Below, one piece after another: positions 46,800-59,082 of a stretch of DNA of 64,000 nt (within the stretch, counting starts at the first letter, position 1; each line of letters opens with the position of its first letter). The notes beneath the pieces are model-generated. The model searched no databases. It was given only the letters and a program-made list of their open reading frames with translations, and was not told where the DNA came from. Source of the DNA: Episyrphus balteatus (lineage: Eukaryota; Arthropoda; Insecta; Diptera; Syrphidae); assembly GCF_945859705.1 (NCBI RefSeq), contig NC_079136.1, positions 114,449,028-114,513,027 of the forward strand, given 5' to 3'. A program made the position numbers and the translations under genes.

Positions 46800-48620
46800 G
46801 CTCGTACATATTCGTAGAACATTTCCAGTTTCAGTATAGTATTTCGGCGAGAGGAACGAGAAAATGTGTGCGCATTTCAGATTTAACAAGGATGCATGAG
46901 TAGATTTATTGGAAGAAGGTGGATTATATTTAAATTGACTCTCGAAAATGTGTTCCTTTAAAATTGATAGGATTTTGAGGGCTTTCGTTGAAACTTTAAT
47001 ATCTCTCTGTTAGATTGTATATCTAATATAAGTTAAGCTTATATGCAAACACATATAGAAAAAGAAAAAAGAGGAATAGGTATATGTGTAGTGTATGTAG
47101 GTACATTCACATGACATGAAAATCTGTGAGTTGTTTTATATCATTTTTTTTTTTTTTTTTGCTTCAAAAATCTTGTGAAGAGTTATACATCGATAAATCT
47201 ACCTGAAAGATAAAATATCTTTTTATTATTATTTTTTTTTTTTTAATTGTGTATGTGTGTATTTTTTTTATTGTCTGCAGTGTGAAAAAGGATGATAATT
47301 TATTTCATATATAGACACAAAATATATAGAAATAAAGGATATAAAAGGAATTTGTTAAAGTCAATTGTGTGCTTTTATGAGAATGGTTTAAGTCCTTTAA
47401 TCGTCCATTTAAAGGCATTTTGCAATAAGTCACAAGGAGAGAAAAGCCTGAATACCTAAATCATTTTATACAAATATTTATTCTTTGGAATTTGATGTTC
47501 AATCTTATCATTGAAGTTATTTTGATAAGAAAATTCTATCGATTTCAAATTGAAACAATTGGAAACGATAATGTACCTTTGTATTTGTTCATTTGTTAGG
47601 AATGACGAAAGATATGTAAAACAACATTTTAGAAAATACCTACTCGTATTTGTTGATTTAAATAAACAGTTTACTATGCAGTGAATAGTCTTACAAAAAA
47701 AAAAAAATATGCACTTTGTGATACAAAAACAATAAGATTTTCATCATATGCTGTAAGAGATATTGGTAAACTTTGGATTCCATTTAAAATTGTAAATACA
47801 AGAGTATTTGTCTATTCCAAATGTTCAATTGCATTTTGAAGTATCGAGAAGTATTGAAACTTTGTTAAGCTTTTAATAAACAGCCTTTAACTTTACAAAA
47901 CAAAAATAATAATTTGAGAATTATTATTATCTAAAAATGAAACAGAAAGAAATAATCCATAAATTGCTGAAAAATATATCTGTTGAAAGGGTGTTTAAAA
48001 AAAAAAAAAGAAATTGTATTGAAAAATTCAAAGCCCCCTAAAATCCCCAAAAACTAATTTGTTTTTTGAATATCACCTAAACGTAGGTTTTTGGTTTGTA
48101 TCCATTTCTCGAGGTGGACAAACGATTGTCGTTTGAATTTTGAAAAAAAAAGAAATAATTTTTGGGGATTTTGAGGACTTTGAAATTTTCAGTAGGTACA
48201 CTGTGGTGTATGCGTAACTTTTGTTGGGAATTGTGAAAAATTTTTTTTTTGAATATCTTCTTTTTTCAAACAAATTTCCTCTAAAATATTTTTGAAGGGT
48301 GGACAAACGAAAATTTTGGTTGTATAAACATGGAAAAACGGTGGTGGACAAACGAATTAGAAAAGTTTGGTAAAAAATTTAGAAGTCGCAGTTCTGGCTT
48401 CAAGCACGAAGGGGTGTTTTTTTCTATTGAAAAAAAAAAAGAAAATGATGTGAATTCAACAACAACGTCATAACTTGCTCTTTCTTCTGAAAAGTAGGGA
48501 GACGAAATTGAAAGGAATTCATCTCCGCCGTATTTCTGAAAAAAAAAATCCCTCAACATTTTTAAATGTAACGATCGTCAATGACCGTTATATTGCGTTC
48601 GTTTTTGCAAAAGAGTATGA
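46800..48620. other. AT-rich intron, no gene seen
   Basis: Contains an imperfect inverted pair CCCTAAAATCCCCAAAAA (about 48035-48052) and TTTTTGGGGATTTTGAGG (about 48158-48175). GGTGGACAAACGA occurs three times at 48112-48355. No coding frame accepted. Confidence 0.45.
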
Positions 48621-49974
48621 CCTGGGCCCTATTGCACCAATCACTTTGCATTTTGCAACTTTGCACTTTAACTTTGCAAATTCTGTTGCACCAAACTTCA
48701 ATTTGCAAAGAGGAAATTATTTCTTTGAAAAGTAAAACAAAAATTCCTTCTTTGCAAATTTTGTTGCACCAACCACAAATTTGCAAAGCACAAAGTACTT
48801 TTCTAAAAAGTGCAAATTTTTGCCAATTTGCAAAGAATTCTTTAATTTCGTTGCACCAAACAAAAAAACTTTGCAGTTTCCATATCAAATTCTGCAAAAA
48901 TATGCAAAGTCAAAATTTCATTTGCGGATGGCCATTACTCGTATAAAGTTCGGATATATTAAATGATAATTTAAAATGAATCGCTTTGAACGACTCTTTG
49001 AAGATAAATAGTTTAGTAATAGTTACGTGAGTGATGTAAAATTAAGATTAAAATTTTGAAATTAGGAATAATAAACTATTAAGAATATTTAACTATGGTT
49101 AATATGTGAAAACAAGTTGAAGTGGCATTGTTAGAATTTGTTGTGTTCTTTTTACAAATTTCTTATTCAAAATAAATTTTCTTCCATCATAAATAATTTC
49201 AAAAATTCCATTTTACTTTAATTTTTCCGCTGATTAATAAAAAAAATAAAAATCTTTGAATTGTCTTGAAAACCAAACATCTAATTTCATAGATCAACAC
49301 AGCAAACTCAGTTTATAAAAGTGAATCGGAAATAGTTTCGAATCGTGACTATTTGAAACTTCAAAAGGAGTTAATTAACAATGTTCAGCTGTCAAATAGT
49401 TACAAATTGTAACTTAACAAATGACCATAGTTCGATATTATAAACATAAATAAACTATGGTACTCTAAATAACGCACCTCTGCCCTCTGCTCCATGGCCA
49501 CATTGTTAATCCAACCACCTTATTCAAAATTATGCGTCATTCAATGAATGATTGCAATTTAAAGTTAAAATAATGATATTGTATTGATATTAAAAATTCT
49601 AATATTTTCTTCTTTGAACAAAAAGCAACAAAGCAACAGTCTAAGTAACTATAAAAAAAAAAAAAACAAAACAAATGATTAAGAAAAGTACAATAAAAGT
49701 AAAATTTCAAAAGATATCGTTGTTGAAGTAAAAAAAGAAGATTTCAACCTTTTTTAACAACGAAAAGAAGTTGAAACTATTTACTGCTTTACTTCGCAAA
49801 TTTTCAAATTACGCAAAGTTCCATTTTTAGTTGGTGCATTTTTGCTATGCACATTTTTGCTATAAACTTCAACAATTGCAAAGTGCAAAGTGGGAAACTT
49901 TTAATTTTTGGTGAAACACTTTGCACTTTTACTTTGCAGAAAAGTTGTAGTTGGTTGGTGTAATAGAGCCCTGG
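48621..49974. mobile_element. TIR element rich in TTTGCA/TGCAAA
   Basis: The left end CCTGGGCCCTATTGCACCAA and right end (complement CCAGGGCTCTATTACACCAA) are inverted with three mismatches. Near both ends ACTTTGCA, TTTGCAAAT and GTTGCACCAA are reiterated, giving spurious frames on both strands. No clear target duplication or transposase. Confidence 0.6.
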
Positions 49975-51922
49975 TAAGACAGGGTGAAAAAATCTTTTAA
50001 CTTCGGTAAAGCTTCGTTAAGGTAGTTCTGCTCAAAAAAGAGCATAACAAACCCTTTGTTGACATATGAAACATGATAGGAAACTAAGAATTAAGTTGTT
50101 AAATAAGTTTTCTCCTACTTAAAATAAGTTCTGTTTTTTTATCAATCAATTTAAATCAAACAAGCTATATTCCAACCCAGGCTTTTGCGGTATCATTATC
50201 CAATGAACGAGTATTAATAACTACGCTGGTCGACTTAACAACTTACTACAACCCTATTTCCTCCATTTTCATCTTCTAACTTAATTTAAATGAAATAAAA
50301 TCATTAGTGTCACATTACGAGAATTCTTCGAACAAATAAACCATCGGACAAGTATAATCACGATAAAAAGTCCGGAGCTATTCTTAGAACGAGCTAATTT
50401 AGATTCTAATTTTTTAATAACCTGCTAACCACAGTCACAATCATTATCCACTTGCTGTGAGCAGACAGCAGAGTTAAAGAGAAAATTGCTTCAAAATGAA
50501 ATCAAAATTTGTCCTTGGATTTAGATTAGCGAGAACAGAAAAACAAAGTAAAAGTATTGTAGCACCTAAGCCACCAAATTTTTCATCGAATTCCAAATCA
50601 AAATCAATTATATTTTCCGAAATATTTATGCAAATATGAAACAATTGTGACTGTGACAGTTTCGTATATAGCCAAGAGTATAGAAGTGACCCCAAACCCT
50701 CATCTATCAGTTCAGTTGTTAGATGTCCCCAAGCCTACTCAATATACAGTTAGCCGTGCCGCATTCTCGTTTTAAAAGGGATCATTGTGTTGGTGATTCC
50801 TGTCAAGTTTATGTGATAGATGCACAATTATAATCGTTGCTCAACCGAACCGATGACAAGCTAGTTTGGTCGATTATATATGCTTTTGTATTCTCTCTCT
50901 CGCAGAGTTGCCCCAAGTTAGGTTAGTTTTCTATCTGACTGTCTGTCTGTTCCAGGCGGGAAATTAGAACATTTTTTTTTTTGTTGTTGTTGTATTTTGT
51001 CGCGTCGCGTAATGTCGTGTCGGTATATGGAGGAAAGCTTTTGCGATCCAGAGGCTGTTGTTAAAGTGAATTATGCAAAATTGTTTATATGAGGTTAGAA
51101 GATGGGGGGAGGGAGAAAGAAGTATACGCAGTCGTCAAGTCTGACCAATGGATAGTACATGAACCACTCACCGAGAGCAGCACACATCATAGTGAGATTG
51201 TGCAAAACTGATTTGGATATTAAGCTGGAGGCAAATGAAATGAGTGATGCATGCAAAGTGATTAGCCATGTTGTTGACCTTAGAATTATTATTAAAATTG
51301 AATACCGCAATAGTTCAACCCACCAAATACTGGATTGGTGGTGTTGACGACAACGACGACGATGACGATGACAACAACGCCCGCAATCCACTATTATACG
51401 AGACATGTTCCGAGTGTGTTTGCAGTAATAATATAATTGAGTGAACATTTTGGGAGCAAATAATTCTCTAGATAATTGGTGTTTGGTGTTTTAGTTTGAT
51501 TTTTGAAAACACTGTATTTCATTGTTGTCAACACATTCAAAACTAAGTATTTGATATTTTAAAAAAGACAAGCATAAAAAGCAATTTTAAATAGAGCTTA
51601 ATGGGGGAGCATGAAAGTTATTTAAAATTTATATTAGATAAATTAGAAACGAGTAGTATTGGGTATTGCTGCTATGATTTTTCCCACAATTAGTTTAGGT
51701 AAGTCACTAAGCCTTGTTTCTTGTGCTTCGTAAGCTTAACTTTCTACACAATCATTTAAATAATTGTTATCTTGCAGTTCGATGACTGGTGACCTACGAT
51801 ATTTCAAAGACCCTTCGTTTCGGTATTGTATCTCTTGGATCATTGCACAGCTTCTTGAGGCAATTGGTTACCTACGTTGGGTATGACAGTTGACTGCACT
51901 GCGAAGAATTCTCAACTCAGGC
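49975..51922. other. Intronic sequence, no gene seen
   Basis: Unique, moderately complex DNA with GACGAC/GATGAC repeats at 51345-51375 and the weak recursive splice candidate at 51698. Overlapping frames at 51095-51448 on both strands derive partly from the repeat and were not accepted. Confidence 0.45.
51668..51704 (+). promoter_or_regulatory. weaker candidate recursive splice site
   Basis: TTAGTTTAG is fused to GTAAGT (junction 51698/51699), preceded by a partly pyrimidine-rich stretch containing GATTTTTCCCAC. It lies about 6.2 kb into the intron after the second kuz exon. The donor is perfect but the pyrimidine tract is modest, so this is tentative. Confidence 0.3.
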
Positions 51923-52095
51923 TTTTATTTTATTTTATTTCATTTTATTTTATTTTATTTTATTTTATTTTGTTTTGTTTTATTTTATTTTAATTTATTT
52001 TATTTTATTTTATTTTATTTTATTTTATTTTATTTTATTTTATTTTATTTTATTTTATTTTATTTTATTTTATTTTATTTTATTTTATTTTATTT
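51923..52095. repeat. (ATTTT)n pentanucleotide microsatellite
   Basis: About 34 units, nearly pure after 51985; the first units carry single-base variants (CATTT, GTTTT, AATTT). The long F/L/Y/I frame across it is an artefact. Confidence 0.97.
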
Positions 52096-52880
52096 ACCTT
52101 CAAAACCGCTCATGAAAATTTTTTCGCTCAGTGAAGTTGTACTTGACTAAAACCACTGATTAACAGTAATAAAGCTTTTTTCTAATGAATTTAGGTGTAA
52201 ATAAAGTATTTTGGATTTGTAGGTATACACTGAAAAAAAAAAAATAGTGAATTCTGATATTTTTCAATATCAGTAAATATTTAATAGTTAAAATGTCACG
52301 GTTATATTTGTTTAATTGATAATAAAATATCAATTCGTCAAAAAAATTTGTTAAAACAGTCAATAGTTTTCAAAAAACTAGGTTCACATAAAAGACGATA
52401 AAAGCTAGACGAGCACTAACGGACAGAAATTTTTTTTTTTGTTTTTCCTTTTTGACATTTTCCTCTTTAATATTATAACAAAAATGTTACCGAATAACAC
52501 CGAATGATATCACAAAAGGTCCATTAAAAAATCAGAAAAATAAAAAAAAACTTCTTCATTAAATTCATTTTACAATTAATTAAAGCTTCAAATGCAATGA
52601 ATATATTTTTTTTAAATAAAGTACACGCCAGCAGCTGAAACTTCCATAACAAGAATTTTATATAAAACAATAAGAAACAAAAAAAAATTCAAATTATTAC
52701 CGATCTAATTTTTCACACAAAACAACTGAACCACATTCAAAGTTTAAAATAAATGGCTTTCAACTAATGCTGTAGCTTAGTGCATGCATGGGTATTTAAG
52801 AATAGCCAAAAAAAAATCACTTCTCAACTCCACATTTTGCAAAAAGTTAAATGAGCGGGTTTTGGAGGTGAATACCCCTA
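52096..52880. other. AT-rich sequence, no gene seen
   Basis: TACACTGAAAAAAA near 52228 looks like the end of a MITE related to the one at 52881, without a clear partner. Confidence 0.35.
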
Positions 52881-53098
52881 CACTGAGGGAAAAGCCACCA
52901 TAAAATAACGTAAAATCAATGAAAACCACATTGATTTAACTATTATTCATAATGATTTTGCGTTGAAGATGAACATTTTAAAATCAACGTGGAAAAAATG
53001 TTAATTTTTGATGGTTTCGTATCTTAAAGTCACATAAATCAATGTAGTTCATCTTTGAAACAACGACGTTTCAACTTCAAATATTTTTTCCCTCAGTG
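52881..53098. mobile_element. Short MITE, TACACTGAGGGAAAA ends
   Basis: CACTGAGGGAAAA (52881) and TTTTCCCTCAGTG (to 53098) are inverted and flanked by TA on both sides. 218 bp, non-coding; the interior has further partial symmetry (AACATTTTAAAATCAACGT region). Confidence 0.8.
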
Positions 53099-53100
53099 TA

Positions 53101-53857
53101 TGTGTAGCGATTACCTAGACTAACTATTGCATCATGCAGAGCTCCGCAAAATTTACGTTGACAGTCCTACACGGTTAAATATTCTGTTGTTTTTAATATT
53201 AAAAATAACCAGTTTTTAATATTGCGATTTTATTACACAGTTTTTTAATAGTTTTTGTATTAATTTCAAATACAAACAAATGAAATTTTTATTTTTAAAT
53301 AGAAAACTCACTATTTTATAGAGAATCATATATGAAATTGATGTAGAATATTCCGAAGAATTCGAATATTGTATTCACAATTCAAAAAAAAAAATGTATT
53401 TTCACCCTTATAAAGACACTTTTCTGTGACTTTTGTCCTGCCAAATTCGCACCCGTGTGCCGACAGAGGGTTAAGAAAAAAAAAACGTACTTGTATAGGA
53501 ATTGCTCTATGTCCAATTTTAGGTTTTTAATTTTTAAAAAATATTTAAAAATAGTATGCACCTACTAATGAGGTAAACTTGTATATTTTATTCAAGAGAA
53601 AAGAACAAACTTTATAAAAAACATAACTTGAATGGCAAACGAGCAGAAAATTGTCACTAAACCAATTTGAAACTTAAAAATCGTCCCCTGTAAAATTTGC
53701 TTTTTGTGACTTAGAACAATTTTGCTTTACGGCGACGATATATAAAACTATTTTGGTTCAAAAAAATGCACTTGGATAACCTTTTTTCTTATAAAAAATA
53801 CAAAATCCAAATTTGCACTATCAGGCGCTTTGTTTTTTTTTTTTTAAGTAAAATGTA
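53101..53857. other. AT-rich sequence, no gene seen
   Basis: TACACGGTTAAATATTCTG near 53168 may be another MITE end; no partner found. No frame supported. Confidence 0.4.
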
Positions 53858-55032
53858 TGAATTAATGACGTGCATTTCCCCAGCCCGGACCTATCGCACA
53901 ATTAAAAATAAAGTATGCAGAAGTTTTGTACAAGTTTTGTACAGTTTTGTACAACAAAAGCCGAGTTTTGTAGTTTTGTAAATGGGGAAACGTTTCCCCA
54001 GCCCGGACATTTTTCAAAACTGAAAAAAAAATGAAAAAAAGTATGCAGAAGTTTTGTACAGTTTTGTACAACAAAATTCAAGTTTTGTACAAGCTTACAA
54101 CACAAGTTATAGCCAAGTGAAAGTACCGGGCTGGGGAAACGTTTCCCCAGCCCGGACATTTCTCAAAATTAAACCAAAGAAAAAAAAAATTCTACAACTA
54201 TCTACGAGTTTTGTACAGTTTTGTACAACAAAAACCGAGTTTTGTACAAGCTTAGTTTACTAATTAGAGCTAATTTTAGTTTACACTAAGTACACTACGT
54301 ACCTAGCCAGTTATATCCAAAACTAACAAAATTTAAATGCAAATTCCATTTCAGTTTTGTACAGATAAAATGCCACATCTAATGCAATTGCTGACGTTAT
54401 TATAAATCGATACAAATTGATTTGTTCTTAAATAATAATAAAAATCTACATTGTGTGTGTCCTTGAAACCTAATTAGAATATTACCAACAGATTTTCCAA
54501 AAGTATACTACTGATTCATAACTTATGAACAAATCTCCCAAAGGTATGCAACGAACTATTTCAATAAATCTCCCAAAAAATGCAAGCTTTTCGAAAGCGG
54601 AAATAACTTCCAAATGTATGCAAGTTATTTCAAATCATAAAGTCTGTTTGTTTTGCATTTGATGCCTTCTATGAAGTAGTAATTACCATTTTGCGTTTTT
54701 TTTTTTTCAAATAAATAACGTACAAAAATAAGGTAAAAATTCAAAAGTGAACATATTGTGAAGGTTTTTTTGACTGGAAAGCATACAAAAAGGATGCAGA
54801 AAATTAATTTTTTTGTTTTTAAAATAATTTGTACTTTTTTTTTGACAATAAATAGAAAAAAATATTTTACTTTTGTCGTTTTGCAGTAGGTTCACATTTT
54901 GCAAGTCTAAATAAAATTGTATGTTAAAAAACGACAACAAATTCAAAAAATTTATAAATTAAAAAACAACAACTATATCAATACCCAACAATTTTAATAG
55001 GCTTGTTCTCACTAAAGCCACAAATGAGGAAA

Positions 55033-56816
55033 TTTCCCAAATTATCACATTTCGAATGTAAAATCGCATAAAAAAAAATTAAATTTGAAATTTGAACTGA
55101 CACATGAAAAACTCGTATAAAACTTGTAAGAGTGAAAAAGGCGATGTTTTTGCACTCCACCGCTACCGCTTACCGCATCCGGTGTGGCCAAACCTTTAAT
55201 TAACTACAATGACATAAAAAGTGAAAAAGTGGGAAGTTTACAAAAGTAAAAATTTTGTATTTCTTTCTTTTCTTTGGAATAAAACTACAAAAATTGTTTT
55301 TGAAACTTAAAAGCTTTCTGCATCATCGTTTTTAATTTTGGGGTTGGAAAAAGTATCACAAATATTGATTGAAAATTGTCACTTTTTGACTTTTTGCAAA
55401 AAGTGCTCGTTTTAAGGTATAACTACAACGGTGACTTTTTGCAAAAAGTGAACATTTTCAAATTCATTTTGTGGCAGTTTTTCCGACTGCAAAATTCAAA
55501 ATAAAGAAGCAGAAAGCTTATTTTTTTTTTGTTTAAAAAACAATTTCTGTAGTTTTTTTTTTTTTCCAAAAACAAATAGCGCTCGAAAGAAATGAAAAAA
55601 TGTATACGTTTGTAAAGTTCCCACTTTTTTCACTTTTTAGGCCATTGTATGTACCCTTCGGTGTGGCCAAGCCTTCATACAAGTACTGTTACCGCAACCC
55701 GTACCACATCTGAACGTTGAAGTATAAGTTAGGAATTTTTTTCATACTTTTTGGCTTTTGAGCCAAACGTCAGTGTCGAAAAAAAAAAAAACAGAAAAAA
55801 AACTTGACATTTCAATTCGGATATAATATGCTTGTGCATGCATGTTGCATGTGTTTATGTATTATAGACATGTTGCGTTTGTTTTCCTCCGATTTGATTT
55901 GATTTCTTGGTTTTTTCTTGTACTTCTTTGATATGCAGTTATGATAGAAAGGAAAAAAAAATTAGGGTTAAAATAGGAACTTATGGGGTTGAACTATGGC
56001 ATACGTTCGTTAACTTTTGACTGCTGCTCTCTCTATTTAATCAGAAGAAAATGATGAAGACATAAAGCGTCAATACGTTTACGTACGTATGCCGTAGTTC
56101 GACCCCTGATTTCTATATTCATCTCTTTTCCCTCATCTTTCAAGATTTGACTATAAAGCCTTAACTACAATGGCCTAAAAAGTGAAAAAAGTGGGAACTT
56201 TACAAACGTATACATTTTTTCATTTCTTTCGAGCGCTATTTGTTTTTGGAAAAAAAAAAACTACAGAAATTGTTTTTTAAACAAAAAAAAAATAAGCTTT
56301 CTGCTTCTTTATTTTGAATTTTGCAGTCGGAAAAACTGCCACAAAATGAATTTGAAAATGTTCACTTTTTGCAAAAAGTCACCGTTGTAGTTATACCTTA
56401 AAACGAGCACTTTTTGCAAAAAGTCAAAAAGTGACAATTTTCAATCAATATTTGTGATACTTTTTCCAACCCCAAAATTAAAAACGATGATGCAGAAAGC
56501 TTTTAAGTTTCAAAAACAATTTTTGTAGTTTTATTCCAAAGAAAAGAAAAAAATACAAAATTTTTACTTTTGTAAACTTCCCACTTTTTCACTTTTTATG
56601 TCATTGTAGTTAATTAAAGGTTTGGCCACACCGGATGCGGTAAGCGGTAGCGGTGGAGTGCAAAAACATCGCCTTTTTCACTCTTACAAGTTTTATACTA
56701 GTTTTTCATGTGTTAAATTTATCATGATGAGAAGCTTCTCAGCATCATTATAGTCAGTTCAAATTTCAAATTTAATTTTTTCCTATGCGATTTTACATTC
56801 GAAATGTGATAATTTG
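55033..56816. mobile_element. Second foldback inserted in the 5.2-kb element
   Basis: Starts TTTCCCAAATTATCACATTT and ends AAATGTGATAATTTG. Arms 55033-55648 and about 56160-56816 are nearly complementary, the right one with a 40-nt extra segment near 56720. The uninterrupted outer sequence can be read from the opposite arm (58010-58030), which shows where it was inserted; GGAAA at both junctions may be the duplication. A further small inverted pair lies in its centre (55987-56010 and 56079-56103). Confidence 0.75.
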
Positions 56817-57020
56817 GGAAAGGAGATGGCACATTTTTGGGCCCAGTGTGTTCACTTACGAAATGGGTATCAAATGAAAGGTGACGGTAAGCACATTACG
56901 TGGGTAAAATATTTTCAAATTCGTTAGTGGGGTTTTGGAGATATTTGAGTTTGAAGTTTTGGATTTCAAAATCAAGATTTCAGCTATTTTTGCGATCAAT
57001 TAATCGTAGAATGCGTAGAA

Positions 57021-57282
57021 AGGACTTTTTAGATTGGAAATTAGTTAATCTTTCTTTTTCTAGTACATCATTTTTCTCTAGGAGTTATATTTTCAGAGTA
57101 ACAGAACCGCAAAGTATCTCATTCTCAGTAATTCCGCACTTAACTCTAAGGGTTGTTTAAAATATTTAAAATATCAAAAAAACACACAATTTTTGGTAGT
57201 GTAACTCTGAAATTATAACTCCTAGAGAAAAATGATGTACTAGAAAAAGAAAGAATAACTAATTTCCAATCTAAAAAGTCCT
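57021..57282. repeat. Inverted repeat within the 5.2-kb element core
   Basis: 57021-57101 (AGGACTTTTTAGATTGGAAA... to ...TATTTTCAGAGTAAC) is answered by its reverse complement at about 57200-57282, leaving roughly 100 nt between. It makes a third level of hairpin within the core. Confidence 0.85.
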
Positions 57283-59082
57283 CTCTAGTTTTCTGTCCGA
57301 CCAGTCGTTCTCGAGATATTGAGACAAATGCGTTTTTCAAAATGGCGGTCGCCCCACAAGACCAAACAATACGCAATCTGAGATTTGTACTTGGGATAAA
57401 CCCCTCTTCAATACTGCATTCAAACTTAGCTCACGTCATAGCTTTTTCCAGATTTTTCCCCATTGACTGAACTATAGTTTCTATTCTTATTATTTAATAG
57501 GCATATTTCAGCGCGTTTTTGTGTATTTTGCTTATTATAAGGTTTTTGTATGTTTTATAGAACTATTTTACATATAGAATTAAAGGTAACACATTAAGCT
57601 ATCGAAAAATTACAAAAAAAAGTGCATGTCACCACTGAATATTTTGATATTTCGATGTGCCAAATGCCTCGCTTAAAAAAATCACCTTTTGAGAAGTAAA
57701 TACCTAATATGTATTATTTTTTTTAACAAAGAAAAAAACTTTTGAAAACAGATTTATAGACAAGAGAAATACCTTTTATTTGATACCAATATTATTTCTG
57801 TACACCCATTATTACGCATTCTACGATTAATTGTTCGAAAAATTAGCTGAAATCTTGATAGTGAAATCCGAAACTTCAAACTCAAATATCTCCAAAACCC
57901 CACTAACGAATTTGAAAATATTTTACCCACGTAATGTGCTTACCGTCACCTTTCCAATTGATACCAATTTCGTTAGTGAACACACTGGGCCCAAGCTCCA
58001 TAGAAAAATGTGCCATCTCCTTTCCTCATTTGTGGCTTTAGTGAGAACAAGCCTATTAAAATTGTTGGGTATTGATATAGTTGTTGTTTTTTAATTTATA
58101 AATTTTTTGAATTTGTTGTCGTTTTTAACATACAATTATATTTAGACTTGCAAAATGTGAACCTACTGCAAAACGACAAAAGTAAAATATTTTTTTCTAT
58201 TTATTGTCAAAAAAAAAAGTACAAATTATTTTAAAAACAAAAAAATTAATTTTCTGCATCCTTTTTGTATGCTTTCCAGTCAAAAAAACCTTCACAATAT
58301 GTTCACTTTTGAATTTTTACCTTATTTTTGTACGTTATTTATTTGAAAAAAAAAAAAACGCAAAATGGTAATTACTACTTCATAGAAGGCATCAAATGCA
58401 AAACAAACAGACTTTATGATTTGAAATAACTTGCATACATTTGGAAGTTATTTCCGCTTTCGAAAAGCTTGCATTTTTTGGGAGATTTATTGAAATAGTT
58501 CGTTGCATACCTTTGGGAGATTTGTTCATAAGTTATGAATCAGTAGTATACTTTTGGAAAATCTGTTGGTAATATTCTAATTAGGTTTCAAGGACACACA
58601 CAATGTAGATTTTTATTATTATTTAAGAACAAATCAATTTGTATCGATTTATAATAACGTCAGCAATTGCATTAGATGTGGCATTTTATCTGTACAAAAC
58701 TGAAATGGAATTTGCATTTAAATTTTGTTAGTTTTGGATATAACTGGCTAGGTACGTAGTGTACTTAGTGTAAACTAAAATTAGCTCTAATTAGTAAACT
58801 AAGCTTGTACAAAACTCGGTTTTTGTTGTACAAAACTGTACAAAACTCGTAGATAGTTGTAGAATTTTTTTTTTTTCTTTGGTTTAATTTTGAGAAATGT
58901 CCGGGCTGGGGAAACGTTTCCCCAGCCCGGTACTTTCACTTGGCTATAACTTTCGTTGTAGGCTTGTACAAAACTCGGCTTTTGTTGTACAAAACTGTAC
59001 AAAACTTGTACAAAACTTCTGCATACTTTATTTTTAATTGTGCGATAGGTCCGGGCTGGGGAAATGCACGTGAATTAATGAC

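Larger units (their letters stand above)
53869..59070. mobile_element. 5.2-kb foldback element with nested inverted repeats
   Basis: Ends CGTGCATTTCCCCAGCCC and the inverted counterpart are flanked by TGAATTAATGA (53858-53868 and 59071-59081), an 11-bp duplication. Left outer arm 53869-55030 pairs with right outer arm 58022-59070. The arm tips contain repeated GGGGAAACGTTTCCCCAGCC and GTTTTGTACAA units, as in Foldback-type termini. An inner arm pair (56822-57020 with 57813-58020) follows after the nested insertion. No transposase frame; frames in the tips are palindrome translations. Confidence 0.85.

Noticed and set aside
48562..48946. Overlapping frames of more than 100 codons on both strands
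   Set aside because: Produced by reiterated TTTGCA/TGCAAA and GTTGCACCA words in a TIR element.
51890..52150. Frame of repeating F/I/L/Y
   Set aside because: Translation of the ATTTT microsatellite.
53862..54263. Overlapping frames with repeated FVQ/YKTVQN and PGWGNVSP words on both strands, repeated at 58799-59002
   Set aside because: They translate the palindromic GTTTTGTAC and GGGGAAACGTTTCCCC units of the foldback tips.
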